Below, in pieces: positions 57,921-64,000 of a DNA stretch of 64,000 nt (its first letter is position 1; each line of letters starts with the position of its first letter). This DNA is from Photobacterium lutimaris (GTDB taxonomy: Bacteria > Pseudomonadota > Gammaproteobacteria > Enterobacterales > Vibrionaceae). Both the position numbers and the translations under genes were made by a program. The stretch lies in the NCBI RefSeq assembly GCF_003025555.1, contig NZ_PYMH01000001.1, forward strand, positions 248,001 through 312,000. Direction: 5' to 3'. The notes beneath the pieces are model-generated. The model saw only the letters and a list, made by a program, of their open reading frames with translations, ran no database searches and was not told the DNA's origin.

Positions 57921-59690
57921 ATGGATGTGACAAGTCCTTTTCGGCTGCCTCGTAAAACGCCATTCGGTGTGGGGGAGCATGTTACTGAGTGGGCAACAGG
58001 GCTAAAGAAACTGAACCAGTTCTACGCGGCTCGCCCTGTTGGTGGTGATATGGGGGCTTTTCTCCGCTACGCCTTGGATACGCTAGGAATTCAATACTCG
58101 ATTCAGCAAGGATCGCTTGCCCAATTCCCGGCTATTGGGGCGACTGTTGTTGTGGCTAACCATCCATTGGGCTGCGTGGAAGGCGTCATACTGGCGGAGT
58201 TGATAAGGTCGGTGCGCAAAGATATTAAAGTATTGGCGAATCATTACCTGAAAACGCTGCCTGAATTAGATGAGCTGTTCATCGGGGTGGATGTATTTGA
58301 CGGACCGCAAGCGGTAAAGGCCAATATCAAAGCGCTGCGAGAAGCTCAAAGGCACCTTGCCAATGGTGGTTTACTGCTGATGTTTCCGGCTGGGGAAGTA
58401 TCGGCATACAATCGCAAAACACGCAGTATTACTGATAAGGAGTGGAGTCATTCAGTTAGCCGTTTGATCAGCAAAAGTAAGGCGACAACGGTCCCTGTCT
58501 ATATTGATGGCAAGAATAGCCGAAAGTTTTATATGGCAGGCAGGATCCACCCGTTGCTAAGAACATTGATGCTGGGGCGTGAGCTGCTCAATAAGCGTGA
58601 CCGGCAAATCGACCTCGCGATTGGTGAAGCAATTAGCTACAAAGAGATCAAAGGGTTCGAGGACAGCAAGCAGCTGGTGAATTATTTAAGACTCAATACT
58701 TATTTACTGGGGAGTCAGCTGAAGAGCTTAAAAAGGCCGAAGATCTCAACGATTGATATTGACGCCGAACCTATTGTTTCACCCGTTTCGCCCGCGATAC
58801 TGTGTCAAGAAATCAGCCAGCTTAATGAGGGTGAGCACCTGCTTTCATCTGGTTCATTTGACGTTTATTGTGCGTCGGGTCCGCGTATCCCTTCAGTCAT
58901 GGCCGAGCTGGGCAGGCTGCGGGAGATTAACTTTCGTGCGGTCGGGGAAGGGACAGGAAAAGCGACGGATATTGATGGATTTGATCAGTATTACCATCAT
59001 CTATTTGTCTGGGATCGTGACCGGCAATGTTTGGTTGGAGCCTACCGGTTGGGTTTGGTGGACAGGATCTTGGCTTCGGAAGGGGTGGGTGGCTTGTATT
59101 CTCGTACTTTGTTCAACTACGACGAGCGGTTTATTCACCAGCAGGGAAATGCGATAGAGTTGGGACGTTCGGTCATTGCTGCTGACTATCAAAAGAGCCT
59201 TAGTGCCTTGATGCTGCTTTGGAAAGGTATAGCGACGTTTGTCTATCGCCATCCACGCTACACTCATTTGTTCGGACCTGTGAGTATCAGCAATGATTAC
59301 AGCCCAGAAGCGCGGCACTTATTGGCCGAGAGTATGGCTGTGCATCACTATGATATGAAAAGTGCCGAATTGGTCTCTGCGAGTAACCCTCTGGTGCAGA
59401 CCGTCCCGTTATTCTGGCAAACCGAGATGCTGTCGTCGTTGGCAGACATTCAGCTGCTATCCAAGGTGATATCCCGTCTCGAGGGAGGTAAAGGCGTTCC
59501 CGTGTTGCTGAGGCAGTATTTGGGGCTGAATGGTAAGTTGGTGTGCTTCAACGTCGACAGTGATTTTAATGATGCACTTGATGGCCTGATCGTGGTGGAT
59601 TTACGTGGAGTGCCTGCTAAAACGCTGGGCAAGTATATGGGCAAGTCTGAAGTGCACGCTTATTTTGCGCAGTGTGAATCAAGTCAATAG
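57921..59690 (+). CDS. olsF: OlsF-type bifunctional ornithine lipid synthase
   Basis: Makes phosphate-free ornithine lipids: the C-terminal part N-acylates ornithine and the N-terminal part adds the second acyl chain. The start at 57921 follows AGGAAAA; ATG 57900 is in frame but less supported. 589 residues: PlsC-like O-acyltransferase domain (about 55-270) with ANHPLGCVEGV and FPAGEVSAY motifs, linker, then an OlsB/GNAT-like domain (about 305-500) with REINFRAVGEGTG, YRLG and ELGRSVIAADYQ. The fusion order matches OlsF proteins of gammaproteobacteria. The usual Asp of the acyltransferase HPxGxxDG motif is Glu here. Confidence 0.9.
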   Translation: MDVTSPFRLPRKTPFGVGEHVTEWATGLKKLNQFYAARPVGGDMGAFLRYALDTLGIQYSIQQGSLAQFPAIGATVVVANHPLGCVEGVILAELIRSVRKDIKVLANHYLKTLPELDELFIGVDVFDGPQAVKANIKALREAQRHLANGGLLLMFPAGEVSAYNRKTRSITDKEWSHSVSRLISKSKATTVPVYIDGKNSRKFYMAGRIHPLLRTLMLGRELLNKRDRQIDLAIGEAISYKEIKGFEDSKQLVNYLRLNTYLLGSQLKSLKRPKISTIDIDAEPIVSPVSPAILCQEISQLNEGEHLLSSGSFDVYCASGPRIPSVMAELGRLREINFRAVGEGTGKATDIDGFDQYYHHLFVWDRDRQCLVGAYRLGLVDRILASEGVGGLYSRTLFNYDERFIHQQGNAIELGRSVIAADYQKSLSALMLLWKGIATFVYRHPRYTHLFGPVSISNDYSPEARHLLAESMAVHHYDMKSAELVSASNPLVQTVPLFWQTEMLSSLADIQLLSKVISRLEGGKGVPVLLRQYLGLNGKLVCFNVDSDFNDALDGLIVVDLRGVPAKTLGKYMGKSEVHAYFAQCESSQ

Positions 59691-59710
59691 TGTTACTTAC
59701 GCTATAGGCT

Positions 59711-59733
59711 GGGGGAAATGTTGCCTTTCCCCC
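59711..59733. terminator. Terminator between olsF and the DUF2157-like gene
   Basis: Perfect 8-bp stem GGGGGAAA (59711-59718) with TTTCCCCC (59726-59733), loop TGTTGCC. There is no clear T-run, so its efficiency is uncertain. Confidence 0.6.
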
Positions 59734-59746
59734 GCTACGTTTCCAA

Positions 59747-60853
59747 TTATGCGTCTTCATTTTCTTTAATATGGCTTAGCTGCCATAACTTTTCAGCTTT
59801 GGTGCCTATCAGCCAGAAGCTTAGTGCCAGTATGGCGAAGAAAACCGTTTTATGCATTGCGTCCCAGAAATACTCGAAGTAACGGGTGTAGAGGTTGATC
59901 AACAAGAAGGTGATACCAAAGCTACGGGTTAGCTTATCGGCATGTTTGATACCGTGGTAAAGCAAACCGATACATACCAAGCCAGATAGTATAGCCCAAG
60001 GCAAAAAAGAGACTTGCGACACCTTCGACCAGGCCGATGCACTGGTGTGGTTACCAAACAATGAAACCAGCCATAGCGCGAGCATCAGGTAAAACAATCC
60101 AATGAACCGTGTAGGATCTTGCAGATAGGCAAATTTATTAACAAGCGATAATGTCTTTGCCTGAACGCCAATTGCTTTTGTTGCTGCGGACTGTTTACGG
60201 CCGAACCACCATGCGGTAGCCAGCACCAGCAAGCCGATCACGACAAGTCGCCATGCCATATTAAGGCCCAAGAAATAGCCAGATGGCTCGGCAAAATAAC
60301 TCGTCTGTTCTAATCCCCATCCAGCAAAACTCAGCAGGGCGAAGATCCAAACCAGCATGCTGGATAAGCGGAGTCCGACGACACCGTATACCACAGTTAG
60401 AATCAGTAAATAGATAGCGTCATGGACGTCGCTGAACCATGCGGTTTCTCTCAAGAACCCAACGGATACCGCTGTCCATAATACGCCAAAGAAATACATG
60501 GCTTCATTGCTAAAGTACTTCTCGGGGTAGCGATGTCGGCGTTTAATGCCAAAGGTAAATGACACGGCCGCTAAAATAGCGCTGATGACGGACAGGACAC
60601 TGGCGGGTGTATCAATCAAGGTGGCCAATAAAGCCATGAGGTAGTCATCTGCCAGTAATATACCAATGGAGATAATGAAGCAGGTAATGGCAATCCAAAA
60701 TGAGTAGACCGCCAGTAATTTCCAGTCAAAGCCTACTACTTGATAACTCCTGCGCAGTGATTTAGCCGTATCAGCGTTGATCTGCTCATCTTTCTCCCAC
60801 TGAGTTATTGCCTCATTGAGGGTTTTGGCTTGTCGCTTATTAATTTTCATCAT
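59747..60853 (-). CDS. Polytopic membrane protein, DUF2157-like
   Basis: A 368-residue inner-membrane protein with about ten hydrophobic helices (from about 50 to 355) and a helical cytosolic N-terminus (INKRQAKTLNEAITQWEKDE), which recalls the DUF2157 opening where a short helical region precedes helices. No transport or catalytic motif is known for the family. A second in-frame Met follows the first, so the start is ambiguous by one codon. It lies between convergent olsF and the codirectional HslJ-like gene. Confidence 0.75.
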   Translation of the reverse strand: MMKINKRQAKTLNEAITQWEKDEQINADTAKSLRRSYQVVGFDWKLLAVYSFWIAITCFIISIGILLADDYLMALLATLIDTPASVLSVISAILAAVSFTFGIKRRHRYPEKYFSNEAMYFFGVLWTAVSVGFLRETAWFSDVHDAIYLLILTVVYGVVGLRLSSMLVWIFALLSFAGWGLEQTSYFAEPSGYFLGLNMAWRLVVIGLLVLATAWWFGRKQSAATKAIGVQAKTLSLVNKFAYLQDPTRFIGLFYLMLALWLVSLFGNHTSASAWSKVSQVSFLPWAILSGLVCIGLLYHGIKHADKLTRSFGITFLLINLYTRYFEYFWDAMHKTVFFAILALSFWLIGTKAEKLWQLSHIKENEDA

Positions 60854-60880
60854 TAGACATAATTGGGTTCATGCAAAACA

Positions 60881-60904
60881 CCGCGCAGCCAAATAGCTGC
60901 GCGG
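60881..60904 (-). terminator. Terminator of the HslJ-like gene
   Basis: Perfect 9-bp GC-rich stem CCGCGCAGC (60881-60889) with GCTGCGCGG (60896-60904), loop CAAATA; on the minus strand TGTTTTG follows. Confidence 0.88.
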
Positions 60905-60926
60905 AAAGAGAGAAACCGGCAAGGGA

Positions 60927-61373
60927 CTATTGGCTATCTTCGTTAGCTACTTCTTCTGGCGTGAACGTTAAAATATGCTGTTCTGATGTTAGGGTCAGAA
61001 TATTATTTTCCAACGCGGCACTGTTCCACTCTTGAAGTGACTGGGTCATGATAGCTTCGATTGTGGCCTGATCATCTTGAATACAGGCCATTTTAGTGGA
61101 ACCCATACCAGTAAGGCGAATACGGTTATTGTCTGCCAGTTCAATTTGGCCAAAGAACCGGTTACACCCACCAAACCCAGAGACCTTCATATCTGCATCG
61201 ACAGCCATACCTGGTAAGGTGCGAGGTTCTGTAATGGTAATGTCTTTACCGTCAACCTTCGTCAGTACCCAGCTGTGTTGTAGGTTCCTGGCTGAAAAAC
61301 CGAGCTCTGAATCTGTATCACAACCGGTTAGGGTAAATAACAAGGGTACCAAGATAAATAGCCACTTTTTCAT
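60927..61373 (-). CDS. HslJ-like META-domain lipoprotein
   Basis: A 148-residue outer-membrane lipoprotein of the META/HslJ domain type. The start at 61373 gives signal MKKWLFILVPLLFTLTGC with lipid Cys18. The META pattern is clear: SWVLTKVDGKDI, then SGFGGCNRFFGQI and MGSTKMACIQD, where the two cysteines commonly pair. HslJ of E. coli is heat-inducible and influences novobiocin resistance; that role is not proven for this one. A GC-rich terminator follows. A small secreted-protein gene lies about 100 bp upstream. Confidence 0.9.
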   Translation of the reverse strand: MKKWLFILVPLLFTLTGCDTDSELGFSARNLQHSWVLTKVDGKDITITEPRTLPGMAVDADMKVSGFGGCNRFFGQIELADNNRIRLTGMGSTKMACIQDDQATIEAIMTQSLQEWNSAALENNILTLTSEQHILTFTPEEVANEDSQ

Positions 61374-61477
61374 ATACATTACCTCAAAGGTTTGCCGTGT
61401 TAAGGGCTTAAATCAACGATATCGTTAAAGCGTTGTTTTGAATAATAGTAGCACTACCAATCAGTTATCTCGAAAGA

Positions 61478-61810
61478 TCAATAGTGACCCCGGCCAAAAA
61501 AGTTGACTTCACCTTGCTGGTGATGGAATCCACTTTCTTTATCCATATCAAACTGTTGTAGTGCCTGCTGTGCGTCGCAATAGCTGCCATGTTGAGCAAA
61601 AGCTTCACGGCTAGTGTCTATGGCTCTTTCTGCCATTCTGCGTTCATCAGGCGTTGTCTGGCTATCACTGAACAGGATCTGCTGTTTTCCGAGTAAGTTT
61701 TCCATTTCTCTCATGCATATACGCTCGTTGTTGGCGAGTACGTTGCTCGCGACGACCAGCGGTGACAATGAAATAGAAATAACAACGAACAATACTCTTA
61801 CAATGAACAT
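61478..61810 (-). CDS. Small exported protein of unknown function
   Basis: 110 residues: signal peptide about 1-21 (cleavage after VVA), then a helical mature part with two cysteines (ERICMREME and GSYCDAQQ) and a His-rich end (GFHHQQGEVNFFGRGHY). The pattern RMAERAID and the overall spacing resemble no family I can name. It is preceded by an AT-rich upstream region. Confidence 0.7.
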   Translation of the reverse strand: MFIVRVLFVVISISLSPLVVASNVLANNERICMREMENLLGKQQILFSDSQTTPDERRMAERAIDTSREAFAQHGSYCDAQQALQQFDMDKESGFHHQQGEVNFFGRGHY

Positions 61811-61942
61811 TTCAGTGAGCCGAATTTGGAATGGGTGAATTATAATACACTGTTCATTAAATGCAAGTGAACTGATATTTGTCTGTTTTTAAACAGTATT
61901 ACTAACTTGGTACCGACAGCTGGTGGACCGTGCCTGAAAGGG

Positions 61943-62293
61943 TTAGCGAAGCGGTAGTTTTTCTAGGCATTGGCGGCATAAGCATGTACTTGGCGGCAGC
62001 CCTGAGGTATCGCGCTTGGTCAACTCGAAGCACCAGCATGTGTCTTTACCCGCGCTGATTTCGCAATATGCTGGCTGGCCGCACTGACTGCAGGTATGTG
62101 TGAATTGTTGACCTTGGATCTCTTCTATTTTTTGTTCTTGCTCTGACTCGCTCATGGTACACCACGCTGTTAGTTCAGTCATCGTTCTGTGGCATCCACT
62201 GCAGATACCGTCATTGTTTTTACATTTTGCAACGCAAGGGGTTTTCACGGCTGCTATTACTTTGTTATTTGCTTGATGCGCACAACATAACAT
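61943..62293 (-). CDS. DUF1289 plus Cys-rich CWC protein
   Basis: A protein of about 116 residues with two cysteine clusters. The N-terminal half has the DUF1289 form PCVAKCKNNDGICSGCHRT; the C-terminal half has CSQCGQPAYCEISAGKDTCW and CLCRQCLEKL, fitting the Cys_rich_CWC family. Both clusters could bind a metal or an iron-sulfur group. The start is uncertain: ATG 62293 abuts the dispersed repeat, and a GTG near 62248 also fits the DUF1289 start. The upstream neighbour is ovoA. Confidence 0.8.
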   Translation of the reverse strand: MLCCAHQANNKVIAAVKTPCVAKCKNNDGICSGCHRTMTELTAWCTMSESEQEQKIEEIQGQQFTHTCSQCGQPAYCEISAGKDTCWCFELTKRDTSGLPPSTCLCRQCLEKLPLR

Positions 62294-62335
62294 ATCCCCA
62301 AGTGACTTCAAGTTACAGGATTCAGAGCCTCATCA
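62292..62335 (+). repeat. Dispersed intergenic repeat, copy 2
   Basis: The core matches 31 of 36 positions with the copy at 25225, same orientation. It lies between the Cys-rich gene and ovoA and touches the start codon of the former. A hairpin with arms TGGGTTCAG (62337-62345) and CTGAACCCA (62354-62362) follows. Confidence 0.7.
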
Positions 62336-62387
62336 ATGGGTTCAGTGCCGTTGCTGAACCCAGTGCCCTTAAGTAATCAACGGTCCG

Positions 62388-64000
62388 TTAATGGTTACCG
62401 TTTCGCTTTCGCCAAATCGTCATCTCCGAGAGTGAGTGTTGGAACTTGCGTTTGGTTTCCCTGATCACGAACGGAATTTCCTTCACGGCGATGAGCTCAA
62501 AATGGGGGATCAGTGTTTCAGTGAGTCCGTCGAGGGTAGTGAAGTTTTCCCCATTTACTTTGACCCCGCCAAGCCAGTGCGCTTTCTCTGTATATTCTTC
62601 CAACCACGTATAGGGAGACGTTATGACAAGGTACCCGCCAGGATTTAAGCGTTGGTGGATAGTGCGGAGAAATTGCCGAGGATTGCCTAGGCGGTCAATC
62701 AGGTTCGACGCGTAGATCAAGTCATAGTGTGTGAACTGTGGCTTGAGGTTGCAGGCATCTCCTTGCACAAAATGGATTTTGTTGGCGACGTCCTGATAGC
62801 CCATTTCCGTTAAGGTGGCACATTTGAACTCGACTAAATCCCCTTCAGTTTTGATGGTATAACGTTTTTCCCCTTGCTCAGTGAGCGAGTAGGCTTGCTG
62901 TATAAAGCGCGCCGAGAAATCGATACCATCGACGTGATCAAATGTTTTCGCGAGCTCAAAAGATGCGCGACCTACAGAGCAGCCAATATCGAGCGCCCTC
63001 TGGTGTTGAGTCAGCTGGATCTCTTGCAAGCTGGCCTGGACGCCATGAATACAGAAATTGGGTACGGCAAAATATTCTGCCCCGTAATGAAACTCAAGAT
63101 ACTGTGAGATCAATTCGTCGGTTTCATAAATATTTAAGCTCGCCATTGTTTCGGGTGCCTGCCGAGACTCAACGTACCTGAATCCTGCATGCTGGTAGAA
63201 ATGGCGTCGAAAGGCATATCGCGAGGCTTTGATCGATTCATTTCCTGTGGAAATCCAAGATCCGCCTTTTATGAGGTTATGCTTGCCATCAAATGTAGGG
63301 GTAGAAAAATCATCGTATAAGGGGTGGACCTTGAAGCCTTGAAAACCGTCGATATTGGTTTCTGTCCATTGCCATACGTTGCCAATGATGTCGCAAAACC
63401 CCTCGTGCTCAAAACGGTCGACAGGGCAGGAAGAGGCATAGTAACCGAGTTCAATGTTGCCCGGTGCTTCGTCCCATTGCGGCGAATCACTGTCTATGTT
63501 TTGTCGCAGCAGATACCATTCCGCTTCGGTGAGTAGGCGGATAGGGCGTTGCGCCTGCTCGGCTTTCCAGTTACAAAAAGCTTTGGCTTCAAGCTGGTTC
63601 ACCTCGACAGGCCAGTTTAGGGGAAGTGGTACTTCAGACGTCAAGTTCCGCTGGTACCACTGCCCGTTTCGTTCTCGCCAAAAACGAGGCATCTTTGCTT
63701 GGGTATAGGCTAGCCATGCTTTACCTTCCTCATTCCAGTAGCGCAGATGGCGATAACCGTCTGCTTTGATGAAGGTGAGAAACTCTTGGTTTGAAACAAG
63801 GTACTTGGAAGCCTTGAAGTCCGCGACGTGATAGGTTTGGTTGCCGTACTCGTTATCCCAACCATAGGTGGCTTCATCTTCGTTTTTGCCTAGCGCCACA
63901 TGGCTGCCAGCCACGCTGAGCAAACTGTTTTCCGGTGCGTTGCTGGTATCGCTGCAGGCTGGCCAGAGGGGAGAAGGGGTCACATCGTCAAGGGGTAATT
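62388..64000 (-). CDS. ovoA: OvoA, ovothiol biosynthesis enzyme (5' part outside window)
   Basis: Iron enzyme that joins cysteine to histidine as 5-histidylcysteine sulfoxide, with a C-terminal N1-methyltransferase for 4-mercaptohistidine, to make the antioxidant ovothiol A. About 537 C-terminal residues are visible; the frame runs to the window edge (upstream codons LPLDD at 63998-63984), and full OvoA is over 700, so only the N-terminal DinB-like domain with the His ligands is missing. Seen here: FGE-type domain ending GKHNLIKGGSWIS and ASRYAFRRHFYQHAGFRYV, then a SAM-binding domain with ALDIGCSVGRASFELA. Both are characteristic of OvoA. A GTG at 63983 is not the true start. Confidence 0.93.
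   Translation of the reverse strand, partial: LPLDDVTPSPLWPACSDTSNAPENSLLSVAGSHVALGKNEDEATYGWDNEYGNQTYHVADFKASKYLVSNQEFLTFIKADGYRHLRYWNEEGKAWLAYTQAKMPRFWRERNGQWYQRNLTSEVPLPLNWPVEVNQLEAKAFCNWKAEQAQRPIRLLTEAEWYLLRQNIDSDSPQWDEAPGNIELGYYASSCPVDRFEHEGFCDIIGNVWQWTETNIDGFQGFKVHPLYDDFSTPTFDGKHNLIKGGSWISTGNESIKASRYAFRRHFYQHAGFRYVESRQAPETMASLNIYETDELISQYLEFHYGAEYFAVPNFCIHGVQASLQEIQLTQHQRALDIGCSVGRASFELAKTFDHVDGIDFSARFIQQAYSLTEQGEKRYTIKTEGDLVEFKCATLTEMGYQDVANKIHFVQGDACNLKPQFTHYDLIYASNLIDRLGNPRQFLRTIHQRLNPGGYLVITSPYTWLEEYTEKAHWLGGVKVNGENFTTLDGLTETLIPHFELIAVKEIPFVIRETKRKFQHSLSEMTIWRKRNGNH

Noticed and set aside
62337..62362. Hairpin TGGGTTCAG/CTGAACCCA after ovoA as a terminator
   Set aside because: No T-run on either strand; it may be part of the dispersed repeat instead.
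1..64000. tRNA, rRNA, CRISPR array, prophage or a defence island
   Set aside because: No spaced direct repeats, rRNA segments, tRNA-like cloverleafs, integrase or phage structural genes were recognised.

Overview
The window looks like chromosomal DNA of a marine gammaproteobacterium of the family Vibrionaceae; a Photobacterium- or Grimontia-like genus is my guess from gene content, not a proof. Pointers are the Lap/Bpf-type adhesin locus, a fused ornithine-lipid synthase (OlsF type), a GH20 chitobiase with a NagC-like operator, a dispersed intergenic repeat of a kind I associate with Vibrionaceae, and ovothiol synthase. Gene density is high, there are many clear rho-independent terminators, and I see no rRNA, tRNA, CRISPR array, prophage or intact insertion sequence.

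Region 1 (1-19.6 kb) is a biofilm-adhesin system. A leftward operon encodes a HlyD-type adaptor, a TolC-type outer membrane protein, an OmpA-like lipoprotein, a LapG-type periplasmic protease, a LapD-type c-di-GMP receptor and a LapB-type secretion ATPase cut by the window edge. Divergent from it is one 3,818-residue LapA-type adhesin: an N-terminal retention module with a PAAG di-alanine site for LapG, five large T1SS-143-type repeats, a long Ig/cadherin-like stalk, RTX repeats and a C-terminal secretion signal. Expected logic: high c-di-GMP lets LapD hold LapG so the adhesin stays anchored; low c-di-GMP frees LapG, which cuts it loose.

Region 2 (19.6-31.7 kb) holds a small membrane protein, an orphan tryptophan synthase beta chain, GltS, ZntB, a porin-like outer membrane protein, an unrecognised conserved-looking protein, a Cof-type phosphatase (YidA), a secreted GH20 hexosaminidase and a YfcC-family transporter.

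Region 3 (31.7-46.9 kb) holds an aaeXAB-like efflux operon with its divergent LysR regulator and two perfect palindromes between them, a PAS/LuxR regulator, a divergent pair of peptidoglycan enzymes (M15 peptidase and YkuD-type L,D-transpeptidase), yqhD with an AraC regulator, an outer-membrane barrel gene next to a 5'-deleted copy of itself, another AraC regulator, and a YiaW-YiaV pair.

Region 4 (46.9-64 kb) holds a CPA2 antiporter, a fumarase/aspartase-superfamily lyase, a translationally coupled TolC-HlyD-ABC2-ABC2 export operon with no ATPase gene and a perfect palindrome upstream, several secreted or lipidated small proteins (CreA-like, HslJ-like, unknown), olsF, a DUF2157-like membrane protein, a Cys-rich DUF1289/CWC protein and the 3' part of ovoA.

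The least expected signal is a 13-bp palindrome, AAAAC(A/G)(A/G)TGTTTT, found upstream of the giant adhesin and upstream of both copies of the barrel gene, hinting at a common surface regulator. Function calls rest on motif and family recognition by eye; no database search was possible.
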